Assembly (NCBI GenBank): GCA_026182355.1
Contig: JAPFBL010000119.1
Location: 1,808,001 to 1,872,000 of the forward strand
Origin: Hermatobates lingyangjiaoensis
Taxonomy: Eukaryota > Arthropoda > Insecta > Hemiptera > Hermatobatidae
DNA length: 64,000 nt
Reading direction: 5' to 3'
A model generated the notes under the pieces. The model was given only the letters and a program-made list of their open reading frames with translations, was not told the origin of the DNA and ran no database searches. Shown here in pieces: positions 42,630 to 53,930 of the stretch. The stretch's first letter is position 1, and each line of letters opens with the position of its first letter. The translations under genes and the position numbers were made by a program.

Positions 42630-43625
42630 TCAATCTAGTCTAGGGGCCGCCTCAACTGGAGCCTTGCTTGCGGCCTGCAACCTGCCCTCTGCCGACCTTG
42701 CAAAGTTTTCCACCTGAGCGGACACTTGCTCTTTTACAGCCACCAGAATTTCGTTTTTCAACTCAAAGAGTGTAGTGGCTACTTCTTCTCTCACTTTTCT
42801 AGTGATCCTCATTTCATAATCTATAGGAGTGCCGCCGCCCCTATAGTTATCAAAATTTGCCTTCACTGTTCCGGTTAAGGCCCTGATTCGTCCATTCCCA
42901 TGGCGAACTGCAAACTTGCTCTTTTCAGCCTGGCGAGAGGCTCCATATGGCCTGGGTTTTCTTCCTCGATTTTCTGAATACTTTTATTAAGCATACAGAT
43001 CGTGGCCATGGCTTGGTCTAACTTACCATAAATTCGGCCCACATTCATGTCGAAGTCCACTACATGCGACAGTGGTTCCCTATCGCATGGGGCTTCTACA
43101 CTACACACGTTTCCTTGCGCTCTTGGTTCTTCCATTGGCCTCTCTGAGTCAGGGGACGCCATTCTTCCTCTTTTGGTCTCCGTCAGGGACATGCTCTCGC
43201 GGCCCCTTTTCTTAGACTCCGGAGTCGCCATGAGGTCATCTAGGAACTTGAGATTATCCGAAGATAAATCTTCCTTTCCGAGGGAGATGAACGCTTCCAG
43301 GAGTTTTTTCTGCTGGCCACTCATAGCAACCTCGCTATTCCTTCTTGGCGCTACAAATAGCTTCCCTAACTCACTTGCTACCTTCTTGTCGGCGGATTGT
43401 CTCCTCAACACATCCGTGGGAGCGGACGAGGGCTTGCCCATTGACGTCCTCACATACTTCCCATCTGCACCCCTCGGCCGGGGGTTGGCAACCTTAGTAG
43501 GGCTTTTCATCTTATCCTCCGCTAAACTTGCCCTAGGAGATTTTCTCATCTGGTCCTCGCTCCTAGAGGAGGTCGATTTCTGTTCGGCTTTTTGTTACTT
43601 CCCACTCATGCCGTCGGATACTCCT
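42630..43625 (-). pseudogene. Non-LTR retrotransposon ORF1, N-terminal half
   Basis: On the minus strand a likely start (MSGK near 43600) is followed by an in-frame stop. The frame is then open from MRKSPRASLAEDKMKSP (43549) to 42875, and after a one-base shift continues (VKANFDNYRGGG) to 42630. The protein is basic and Ser/Pro-rich at first (KKRGRESMS). It then has a region likely to form coiled coils (EEVATTLFELKNEILVAVKE). This is the usual layout of the N-terminal part of gag-like ORF1 in R1/I-type elements, but no domain with a fixed signature is present. GC content is clearly above that of the flanks. Confidence 0.55.
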
Positions 43626-43639
43626 TGCACTCCTGATTA

Positions 43640-44095
43640 AAATGGCGTTTTTCCCGTGCCTGTAGCTTCACCTGGAGCCGAGATAAACGCGTTCAAAGGT
43701 AGGGTCAAAGTTCAATCCAGACATTTTCTGGGTTAGGGGATTGGCCCAGAGGGCAGAAGATGATGGGAAACTATCAGGGGGGGTAATAAAATAAAATTGG
43801 ATATGGGCCAGGTATGAAAAAATTAGGGGAGGGGGGGGGGAGAAAATTGGAAAAAACGCAAAAAACCGCTGAAGAACCAGGAAGTGAGGGTGGAACTTCT
43901 CACAATGCTCCAAAAGTAAAAAGCTCCAGATGACAACTCACTAAAAAGTGCTCAATGCTCTATTGCGCTCTCTCTCGACTAAATTGAGAAACAATTTCCC
44001 GCAGGGGATGCTCTCAGTATCACCGAAGGTCCAGGATATCGCCGTACCCGGACAAGTCTCGCGCGCGACGACTGACGGCACGATACTCAAATGAA
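43640..44095 (-). promoter_or_regulatory. Probable 5' UTR/promoter region of the non-LTR element
   Basis: GC-rich, untranslated, directly upstream of the ORF1 fragment. It contains TCAGTCG at 44069-44075 (minus strand), an arthropod initiator-type sequence that many non-LTR elements carry at their transcription start. A G-run lies at 43827-43840. A role as promoter is inferred only. Confidence 0.35.
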
Positions 44096-44099
44096 AAGA

Positions 44100-44300
44100 T
44101 ATTAAAAAGACCAAGAGATGGCGTTAGAATCGCCGTGTAATTTCACAAAAAGACCAAGAGATGGCGTTAGAATCGCCGTGTAATTTCATGAAAAGACCAA
44201 GAGATGGCGTTAGAATCGCTGTGTAATTTCATGAAAAGACCAAGAGATGGCGTTAGAATCGCCGTGTAATTTCATGAAAAGACCAAGGAGATGACGTTTC
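44100..44300. repeat. Tandem repeat, 43 bp period, ~4.5 copies
   Basis: Nearly identical units contain AAAAGACCAAGAGATGGCG and GTGTAATTTCATG, starting near 44104, 44147, 44190, 44233 and 44276. The last unit runs into the zinc-knuckle ORF. Very low divergence means recent expansion. Confidence 0.95.
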
Positions 44301-45271
44301 CTTACGGGACAGGACTTGGCATATGCCCCGTGGTCCACACAAGGCAAGCGCAGCTTCTTGCAGTTTGCGCAAGCTATCTTCGTCTTGTCCGGGCAGTCTC
44401 TGGAGTCATGCTCTCCTGCGCAATGGCCGCAAATGGGGGCACTGCTGGTACACCTCGTCGCCATGTGTCCAAATGCCAAATACCTGAAACATTGGCTGAC
44501 TTCGATATACTTACTAATAGGGCAAACTTGCCAGTCAATTCGTAGGCTCTCTTTACTTAATATATTTTCAGCCTTTGCCCTATTTAGGGCGCATATGACT
44601 GTTACCTTCTCGTGTACTTTGTTTCCCACGCTAATGAGCGGTTTAATATCTCCTTCCTCAATCCCCTCGTTGTTGGCGACCAATTGGACCGCAAGCTCCT
44701 CAAAAGTTGCCTCAGTGGGCACGGCTCTGAGCTGGATCCTCGGGGCTAGAGGTCTTATACCTCTAACTTCCACTCCGCAGTCTGTGCTTCTAATCCTCTC
44801 GCTGAGCTTCGCGGCTTCCTCAGGGGAGTCGGTAACAATCATGATGCCACCCTTGCTTAGATTTCTTACAGTGTTGACCTTTACCCCCAGAGTCGAGGGA
44901 TTTATTTTCCTTTTGATAATTTTTTTTAACTCCGCGGCGGGCTTTTCCCCTTCTTTGTGGCAGGCAATTACCACATTCTCCCTGGGCGCAAGGAAAATAT
45001 CCTTAAGGGAGCGAGACTTCTCGGGAGGGGGGGTTGGGTCAGTCCCCTTTTTCTCCTCTCGCTTTCTCCTTCTTCTTCTCTTTGACTGGGTCCACTCAGG
45101 TGGTTCCTCTCCAGAGGGGATTGTACCTGAATAACGCGGTACACCACCACTTTGGCCTTGGGTTCCCTCGTGTGTTGTACCTTTCCCTACGGCCTCGGCA
45201 AAGGTCTTTACACCTTTCTCGGGTCTTATACTCATATCCCTTTTCCTTCCCTCCTCAATTCCCGGTGGCAA
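44210..45271 (-). pseudogene. Non-LTR retrotransposon ORF1, zinc-knuckle half
   Basis: On the minus strand the open frame starts with basic and Pro-rich sequence (KRRRRRKREEKKGTDPTPPP). It continues with a globular region (IKRKINPSTLGVKVNTVRN) and ends with zinc knuckles. The first is CFRYLAFGHMATRC, with Y where the second Cys is expected; then CGHCAGEHDSRDC; then CANCKK with HGAYAKSC. The order and spacing are those of ORF1 of R1/I-clade elements. After SCPVRKRH the frame runs into the 43-bp tandem repeats and stops, so the natural C-terminus and ORF2 are missing. Upstream the frame has a stop before 45271, so the N-terminal half is missing too. The first residue comes from a non-ATG codon and is not a true start. 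Confidence 0.8.
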
Positions 45272-45279
45272 GGCTCTAA

Positions 45280-45600
45280 TCTAGACGAACTAATCCACTG
45301 ATTTGAATGTCTGTGCAGTCAATTATGATGCTAATTAAAATCACAGCATTCATTCAAGTGTGGTTATTGTAGGTCTGCGGGTTAGATATTATGTTAATAA
45401 TTAAATACAGAATTAAGTTTAGCTACCCCAATCTAAAGTGTTATGTGATCAGTGCCGAAGGATGGATGATACAGGGGTTACTGTATTATGAACGGAGTCT
45501 CAAGAGACGACCCCCTTGAGTAAATAGCCTTATCCGGTATGCGGTGCTCTGCTGGAGCAGACAAAATATCACCGATAGAGATACAGTGATTTTCCCCACG
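45280..45600. other. Short unassigned stretch between two non-LTR fragments
   Basis: Moderately AT-rich with no identifiable coding sequence. It may include an upstream part of the plus-strand non-LTR remnant. Confidence 0.35.
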
Positions 45601-46010
45601 TATGATACTAAGGAGAAGGAAGTCCAGAGACCATCAGAAACGCAGAGGATCCAAAAAAGCTAACCAGTGGGAGCCAACCTCCTACAAGTGCACCTAAAGA
45701 CTCGAAGAATACCCTCTCGATGAAGGAGAAAAGAAGTCGCTTTTTCCCGGAACGTAGGGCGCCTGAATGGCCATTATCAATGATGTTTTGTGCAGATTCT
45801 GTAAAGAAGTGGAAGAACCACCGCTGCACCTGCTGACTGACTGTAAGGCAACTTTGCTACACAGAGGTAGGTACTTCGGCACTCTCAACAAACCATAGAA
45901 AAACTTTTACAGCTGGAACGAGCAAAAGTGATGAGCTTCTTGGAGGCGTTGAAGCTAACTGCTGGGATACTTTAGTACAGAAGAGGGGAAGTACAATATT
46001 TTTTTTAAGA
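45600..46010 (+). pseudogene. Non-LTR retrotransposon ORF2 C-terminal remnant
   Basis: The plus-strand frame 45782-45898 reads DVLCRFCKEVEEPPLHLLTDC and continues LLHRGRYFGTL. It carries the C-x2-C-x8-H-x4-C motif found at the C-terminus of R1/I/Jockey-type ORF2. Upstream, in shifted frames, GRLNGHYQ (about 45757-45780) resembles the GH block that normally precedes it. RT and endonuclease are absent. It ends near an A/T-rich tail at about 46000. Confidence 0.7.
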
Positions 46011-46034
46011 CGCAGTGCTACAGTCACTCTCAAA

Positions 46035-47335
46035 TCTATATATAAATTCTCTTCGTGGCTCTGTATGTATGTATGTATGTATGTATGTTTGTACCTTATG
46101 GATTCGGCCTACAATGGACCTTTTTCAAATATTCTTTTGCAAGGCACTTTCTATAGGTCTTGGGGTGGTTTTAGCCTATTGAACTCTTTGGGGCATCCTA
46201 ACCCCGGCCCCCTAGGGCCCAAAAACCTCAAAAATTTGCCGATTTTGAGTTTTTGCATTTTTTGTCAAGAAATATGGCGTCTACGGCCTTAATGCATAAA
46301 ATATGAAATGTTGGAAATAAAAATCGAAAATCAGAGTTGTGGTTCATGTAATATCCCAAAAATATTATAATAGATAAGGTTTGCTGTATAACCTGTTTGT
46401 TTACATTTTGACTTTAATTGGTAATGGCGGCCGCAGGTAGGTTAATCTTTATGATAATATTTCCACACGCTTTGTTCAATTGGAAACAACCAGGTACCAG
46501 AAATTTTATTATTGTTTCAGATTGATATTAAAGACAATTATTGTATTTTTATATGGGTTTCTTATTAACTTTAACAAAGCTTTAGCTATTATCAATACTT
46601 TCTTAAATTTTTTTTAAAAGTTTCAAATTATAAATTCCAAACAATTATTTTTTTGCCACAAGTTTCACATAACAATTTCAACTATTAAACATTTCGTCAC
46701 AAGTTTCACATTACAATTTTCAAAAATCAATTTTTTTGTCCCAAGTGTCACATTATCTTTCAAACAAATTTCATTCACAAATTGTAGATTTGACCTTCAT
46801 TTTTTTAACAAGTTTCAGAATCTATATATAAATTTTCTTCGTGGCTCTGTATGTGTGTATGTATGTATGTTTGTACCTTATGCATTCGGCCTACAATGGA
46901 CCTTTTTCAAAAATTCTTTTGCAAGGCACTTACTATAGGTCTTGGGGTGGTTTTAGGCTATTAAACTCTGGGGGGCAGCCTAACCCCGGCCCCCTAGGGT
47001 ACAAAAACCTCAAAAATTTGCCAATTTTTAGTTTTTGCATTTTTTCTCAAGAAATATGGCGTCTACGGCCTTAATGCATAAAATATGAAATGTTGGAAAT
47101 AAAAATTGAGCTCAAAGTTATATAATGATTTTTTGCTCTAGGATGCTTCTTTCATAGCCTAGGTACCACTATTCTCCTGAAAATGTTAAAAAACGTCCAA
47201 GGGACTGTAGATCATGAATCAAGAATCGTAAGACAAAAATGCATAAAATAACATTGAACCCAATTTTCATTTCGATCATTTCAAATTTTATCCTTAAAAC
47301 TTCTAGACCCGGGCAACGCCGGGTATTTCTGCTTG
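46035..47335 (+). mobile_element. Non-autonomous Helitron with duplicated 5' end
   Basis: Two 5' ends, TCTATATATAAATTCTCTTCG at 46035 and nearly the same at 46821, each preceded by A, share about 275 bp of similar sequence. Only one 3' end exists: hairpin CCCGG/CCGGG (47308-47323), then eight bases and CTTG in place of CTAG. The 5' copy lacks its own hairpin. No Rep/helicase is present. The short Met-Tyr-Val-Cys frames inside are translations of GTAT repeats. Confidence 0.8.
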
Positions 47336-47339
47336 CAAT

Positions 47340-48999
47340 AATAATAATAAGTTTAGCTAAAGTTAATAAAACATTAACATTAGGTAGCTATTAAAATTGA
47401 TAAATAAAATGACAATTTTAAGAAAATTCTAGCTACTAGTACTTTTATAAATACCAGTAGACTATACCTTAAAAGGGCGCTTGCAATATCACTTCTATTA
47501 TTTATTATATGATCATTATTATGATTTAACTATAAAAAAACATTTTATTCAAAGCTACTTAAAATATTAACCACAGTGTTATGTATAATCAATAAGGCCT
47601 TTGCATACATTTCAATAAATAATTAACAGGCGATTGCTTTCAACAAGTCAATTTTAATCAAACATTGAACAAAATCGTACACGAAAAATCATAAGACAGT
47701 GGCAAAATTATGAATATAGCACCTCAGGTTAAAAATGATAAAAGTTGCAATAAAATAAATAATTAATTATATCAAATTTAAATTGTGCAGCTACCGACTA
47801 CACAATGCCCAATTAGAAATTACATTCAGTTTATCTATTATAGAAGTTTGTCACTAATAAGACAGAGTTTTTACTAAAAGAACATTTAAAATACAGTGAT
47901 AAATTAAAAAGGACCGAAGTGTCATCCTTTAAGAGTTAAGGATCAAAAATTCAACTTGACCTATTGAACATTCAATAGTCTCACAACATTTTAACAGTCT
48001 GACAGGCCAATTTGTTTCCTGCCTGAAATTAATTAAAACAAAATTCCTTCTCGATCCACAATCTAATCTGTCTTTCTTGGGTATTTTTTTTTCTATCCTA
48101 AATTATAAAAATATTCCTAAAAGTCGAATGGAATTATAAATCAAATTAAATTTTGATAAGAGTTTGTCAACAATTTCTAATTTATATTTATAGTGTTTTA
48201 AAAAAAAAAAATATATAAAATTAAATTGTAATTGCATTCATGAAGTCTAATCTGATATGGACTTCAGTTATAATCTATTTTCTGATAATGGATAAAATAT
48301 CAGTTCCTAATAAACATCGTGCAAAAACAGCAGCCTTTTCCCCTTTTGCTAAAAGAGAGCCATATTTTTATTCATATTGTATTCATTTTTATAAATATAT
48401 CACTTAAATATATAAAAAACATAAATTAAATTCATTTTTCTATTTTTGCTATACTTTTTAGAGCTCATAGGTATGTTGTTTCTAAAAAAAATTTTAATTG
48501 ATAAAAAAAAGAAAATTATTTTAACCAATAAGCGCAGGTTGAAGTTAATATTTCTATTTTTTATTGTTTTCTCCCTCTTTCTCTGATCAAAAATTTATTA
48601 AACTTTTATAACAGAGAATTATTGATTAATGATCTGATATAAATATGAATTTTTGATCTACTTTGCTTACTAACTAATGAATGCGAGAAAATATGATTGC
48701 TAAAATAGAAGTTTTACTAATTAAAATTAATAAAAGTATTACTAGAGGGTTAACATTTTTTTTTCTATTTTAACAATAATATGGTAAAGTATCCTTTTTT
48801 TGTAATATAGTGTTAGACTTTCACATAGATCTACATTTAATCAAAAACTTTTAACTAAATTACTCAATTTAATAAAATGAATTAAGTAATATTTAATTTA
48901 ATATCACATTAATATGTTAATGAGATTCTAAAGTGACTAACGAAGTGACCTTTATCGTATTCACAACATATTGGACAAACACTCATACACACTCCTTCC

Positions 49000-49040
<41 letters not shown>

Positions 49041-50240
49041 CCATCATCCCCACCACCTACTCATTAACATCATCATCATCATCAGCAACAGCAACAAATC
49101 GTCGTCGAAGAATCATCACTACCGTCACTGCTATAATCAATTTAGAAGATTATAAATATTTATAAGAATCAAATGAAAAAACATTATATTTCTTTACTTA
49201 TTACTTAAAGTAATTATATACTTTACAGATAGTAAGATAAACTGGTGAACGAAATTTGTAAAGTAATATCAGATTTAAGTTAATAGGTTTAACTTTTAAA
49301 GTTGAATTTCTGTTCAGTTAATTAAATTTATAAAAGTTCATTTTATATTATGTAAATTAAGCTTAAATTAAGCCAGGTTAATTTAATTTTTTCATAGCCT
49401 TGTTGTGAAGTGATGACTTCAGATTTTTACTTTCTATACTCACTAGAAGACAGAGATTGAGTTACTTTACTAACTTCTAGATATTTACCTATAGATACAG
49501 ATACAGAAAACATAAGCGAATATAAATGAAGTCAGGGTACTTTAAACATATAATGTTGTCAACATTTCAATTCGATGCGTAATGATGAGATAGTAGATGT
49601 ATTTTAGAAAATAATTGAGTTAATTCTTAAGAATCGTAAATAAATGGTGATATTTCATATACAATATATTTAAGCCAAATGGATTTTCAGCACCAATGTT
49701 TGATCATTGTTGATTAATTGTAGTTCAATTTTATTTTTATTTTTTTTTCATTCACTATTCATTCATCATTCACATGTTATTTCTTCTTTTACTCTAGTTC
49801 TAATTGGTTTATTGTAATATTTCTTTGAATTATTTCTTTGATATCGCAAAGATTGATATCTTTACTGAACTCTAATTTGACTTTCAATTTCAACTTAGAA
49901 ATGCTAGGTTTAGATGAAGGTAAGTTCTTAGATAATTAACTAAATAACAACCTAGTTAAATGACCATTTAAGTCTCAAAATCTAATGTCAACGCGAACGT
50001 TTATCAAAAGTGAAAACATATCTCTTCTCATAAAGCAGCTGGTAAAAAGTGGGAAAGACTGGTTATATAGGGCCATATCAAACACAACCTTCCTCGGAGC
50101 ACCAGTGTCGCCACTTTCAGAATGAAAACAGGCCACGACCTGGTGTGATGGATAGTTGTCAAACAAGTGTTTGACTAATCAAACAAAACATAAGTTCTAT
50201 CGTCCTTTTATGAAATATAAATCCACCACGACTATGCAGT
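47340..50240. other. AT-rich intergenic with an (ATC)n tract
   Basis: No gene is supported. A microsatellite (49001-49047) is listed separately. The open frame at 48971 is a translation of that tract. Confidence 0.45.
49001..49047. repeat. (ATC)n microsatellite
   Basis: About 15 ATC units with minor interruptions. Confidence 0.95.
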
Positions 50241-50641
50241 GAGACTAGGCTATTAGTAAAAATATTAATGAATAACATAATTGAGGAAACCATTTTAAAT
50301 GGAACATTTTCTACTACCACACATTTCTATGATACCAATGAATGAATTCAAACATCTACAGTTTCCTGTACGACTAGCCTTTGCAATGACCATTAACAAA
50401 GCACAGGGACAATCACCGCAAGTATGTGGATTATATTTGATAAATCCATGCATCTCACATGCAGCTTAGGTTGGGTGTTCACGAGTTGTAAAACCATCAA
50501 ATTTATTTGTTCTTGCACCAGATAGGAAAACAAAAAAAATGTTGTACACACACTAAAATAAAAAATATATGGCAGAAGTAATAAACAGGTAAGATAAAGT
50601 TCACTAAAAGTTGGCGGTACAAAGTTCGCAGGGTCAGCCAG
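50241..50641 (+). pseudogene. Helitron helicase C-terminus and 3' end
   Basis: The plus strand codes ETRLLVKILMNNIIEETILNG, then after a shift QFPVRLAFAMTINKAQGQSP, followed by VCGLYLINPCISHA. After another shift KPSNLFVLAPDRKTKKMLYT closes it. These are the last conserved blocks of the Helitron PIF1-type helicase in correct order. A degraded Helitron 3' terminus follows: GGCGGTACAAAGTTCGC hairpin region (about 50613-50630), then CAGCCAGT in place of CAGCTAGT (ending 50641). Rep and most of the helicase are lost. Confidence 0.85.
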
Positions 50642-50649
50642 TTTGTAAC

Positions 50650-52400
50650 ATTATTTGTTAAGTTGTACTACAGATATGTAGAATTTTGGGTTTTCAATAC
50701 TGAAACGTTATTAGAACTTGTTGGCTACTTTTCAATAACATAAAGTTAGTAGGGATTTTTATCCTCTCGTCAATATCCACCTAATAGCAACCTTTAACTT
50801 ATATATAAATTTGTGATATATTTTGTACATAAACAAGACAATAAAACAAAAAAGAGATACGTTTCTAAGAGATGTGTGTTGAATATGTGATATCACAAGT
50901 ATAATAATGTTAGATTGTTACGATAGTAATAACCTTAAAGCTTCTTCAAATTAAAGGAGTTTATTTTATGAGTGAATAAGAGTTATGGACCTTAGCCCCA
51001 TTCAAATTAACTACCTACCTTATTCCCTATTAAAATTGTTATGGCAATAGAAGGTAATATTACTTTAACCAACGCTCAAGTAATACTTTTACAGGAAACT
51101 TCAAACTAATAATTGTAAAATGGCAGATATGCTACTTGCCTATAAGAACCCTTGTTTTATGCATACAACTACAATTTTGTATTTATTTAGTCTTAAGAGT
51201 TTGGTTTTGTTTTTTCAAATGATCTTTAAACATTGATAAATACCTTTCTATGTTTTGTTTAAAATTTTTACAGTTTGATGTATATATTTATATATTAGTG
51301 TTTTGTTAATCAATCCTTCCAGACATTATACATATATATTTGTATTTTTCAAAATAGGAGGGATAGCGCACTTCCGTGAGGGCAGCCTCTAGAATGTTAT
51401 ATTGTTGTAATCCCTCATACATCCCTGTTTCATGGATTAAAACACCTATATATAATAATTTTATTACAAACTTCCTTCATACTTCGTGCTTGTTGGTGAG
51501 TCGTCCTACTGGTTTCGCCTAGGCTACATTATTTATATCCCTGGATTCCGTAAGTACAACTAGTCCCATTTTGCTATCTAAAATCGGTCGGACGACTCCA
51601 CCAAGATACAAGGTATGACTGAAATTTGTAATGATGTTATATTTAGTAACCACTGTAGTACTAACAATATGTAATCTACATATCAGTTCTGATTCACCAA
51701 ATTCGAAGACGAGTTATCAAAATAAGAAGAAGAACAAAATGATTCTTTTAAAACTTAAGGCGTTTTTTATTTATTTTGCCAATATTTTTAAAATTTACCC
51801 TGCAGACTTACCCTTCAGACATGTTGTACTTAAAAAAATATTTATTTACTAAAACTTCCCTTTTTCTAGGATTAGACTTCATTAGTTTTTATTTCTACTC
51901 TATATTACTTTTCTAAATACTTAAGTTCATAAAATTTTGGTAGTAGGACAATACCTAATACAACATTTTAAGTTTATTGAATCAATAAACGAAGAAGAGA
52001 TATAAACATGGTAACCCTTTTGTAGTAACGAACGAGAAAGTGCTTTCCTATGCTTCTATTTAACTCAATTTACAATTACAATTTACAATTTAATCCTGAA
52101 ACACACCAATAAACTATATATCTGCAATTAAAAATTGTTAAAGCAATTAACATATAGGTTGATTACAACACTTTGCTAGACATCCATCAATGAAAATTCA
52201 TTGGAAACTATAAAAAATACTCTTTCTTTTATAGCTGAAAAAAATTAAATCTTCCAAATGACTAATTAATCAATAAATCTTCAAGTTTTATTAATTAACA
52301 TTTAAATAAAAATTCTTTTTGAATTGATTTTGATAAAAAATATTAAGCTAATGTAAACAAATCGAACAAGTACTGCATATTATAGTTATATTATCCATTA
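50650..52400. other. AT-rich intergenic; possible solo-LTR-like block
   Basis: A GC-richer block (51355-51610) with GAGGGATAGCGCAC followed by TGTTATATTG looks somewhat like an LTR boundary. No partner, target duplication or clear end was found. The rest is AT-rich and unassigned. Confidence 0.3.
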
Positions 52401-52404
52401 TCTG

Positions 52405-52912
52405 ATGTTGACCACGAGAGTCAGCAGTGAGTCCAAAGTACAAAACTATATTATAGTGATACGACCAGTGGTCCTGTACGGGGCAACGACTTGGACGCTG
52501 ACGCTGAGGGACATAGAAGCGTTAAGAAGGTGGGAAAGAAAGGTTCTCCGAAGGATGGAATGTGAAGGAGGAGTGTGGATAAAGGGAATAATCAGACAGC
52601 TGGAAGATCTTTTTGGAAGGCCCAACCTGGAGCGGAGGTACGACGGGCACTTTTAAGGTGGCTGAGCCATTTGGAAAGGATGCCGGAGGAAAGAGTAGTT
52701 AAAAAGATCTACCAAGGTAATCCGGGTGGTAGACGGTTGAGGGGATGTCGAAGGCAAGATAGAAGGATGGGGTGGAGGCAGACCTCAGAAGGACGGGTGT
52801 AAGAGGTTGGAGGAACTTGGCCCAGGACCGATATCTCTATAGGGAAGCTGTGGTGCAGCCCAGGCTCTACGGGAGCTACAGCGCCGTGGATGATGATGAT
52901 GATCTAAAGTTT
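52405..52912 (+). pseudogene. RTE-like non-LTR retrotransposon 3' end
   Basis: Three overlapping frames together code the C-terminal part of an RTE/CR1-type ORF2. VVLYGATTWTLTLRDIEALR and WERKVLRRMECEGG come first, then RWLSHLERMPEERVVKKIY with GNPGGRRLRGCRRQDRRMGW, and DLRRTGVRGWRNLAQDR last. All blocks are in the usual order and the frame shifts twice. The element ends in a GATGATGATGAT tail at about 52889-52901. The RT core and endonuclease are missing, as expected for a 5'-truncated insertion. Confidence 0.85.
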
Positions 52913-53881
52913 CCTTCTCAATTTTTAGAGATAATTGTCTTTTGCGGAAATAAAAATTTCTTAAATTTTTTTGTAACATACTACTTTTACATTTATTTTC
53001 CTCGCAAAATTTGACTATTCCATAGTTTTGACGTTTAGCATTAAAAAAAAACATTTCCTGAATCATAAAATGTGAACAACGACTGTTTTTATCCATACAA
53101 ATTCAATAAAAATCATTCACAGGCAAATTGTTATTACCACTTAGGTTCATTATAAGATGATAAAAGAGTTTTTAATTATCTATTGTATTATTTTTATTAA
53201 AAATATTCTCGGTTTTTCGTCTCAATTAATTTTGTACATCTGGATTTAACTTTTTCTCCCTCGTTTTCTGTTAAAAAGTGAATAACAAATATTCACTTTC
53301 ATATAAATAAATATTTCAAAATTAGAGCTCAAAACTTTTTTTTCTCCTATTATAAAGACCTATCCAATTAATGAAATTTCGCTGCCTGCTATAGTTAGTA
53401 GTAGTTCTTTATACAAGTCTATATAATTCAGTAATAGCAGGCCACCTTTTCTATATACACTGCTGCTAATTCACACGGTCCTTTCCATCTTTTAATTATG
53501 TGAACATACACATTTCCCTTGTTTCCATTTCTCAGGTGATATTAGTATTCATGAAAAGTAAGCCACTGAATCTAGAATTACATCCCTTATGCTTGTTTAA
53601 ATTCTACTCCCAGGCTTAATCGACTTGCATCTCTATATATAACCACATCTTTTTCTGCATAAATAAATGACTAAGATTAATTTAAAATATAAATATTGTT
53701 TGATTTATATATATTTGATTTTATATATTGAGAAAACACTGTTCACATGTGTCATTCCGAGCAATTCTTTTACTTTAGTGTACGAAATGTATACTGATCA
53801 TGAAAAAATTAATCTCCAGGTTTTGATGGACTTACATGGTTTTAGGTACCTAAAACCCTTTTTTGACATTTTTTTGATGAG

Positions 53882-53930
<49 letters not shown>

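Noticed and set aside
43047..43640. 197-codon plus-strand frame (and 44316-45134 plus)
   Set aside because: Antisense to the non-LTR ORF1 fragments, which carry zinc knuckles and the expected composition on the minus strand.
46065..47074. Two similar 75-77 codon plus-strand frames
   Set aside because: They lie inside the duplicated Helitron 5' end, and their similarity is explained by the DNA duplication. They contain a GTAT-repeat-coded start and no known domain.
51355..51610. Possible solo LTR
   Set aside because: A purine-rich block before TGTTATATTG looked promising, but no matching CA end, target duplication or second copy was found.
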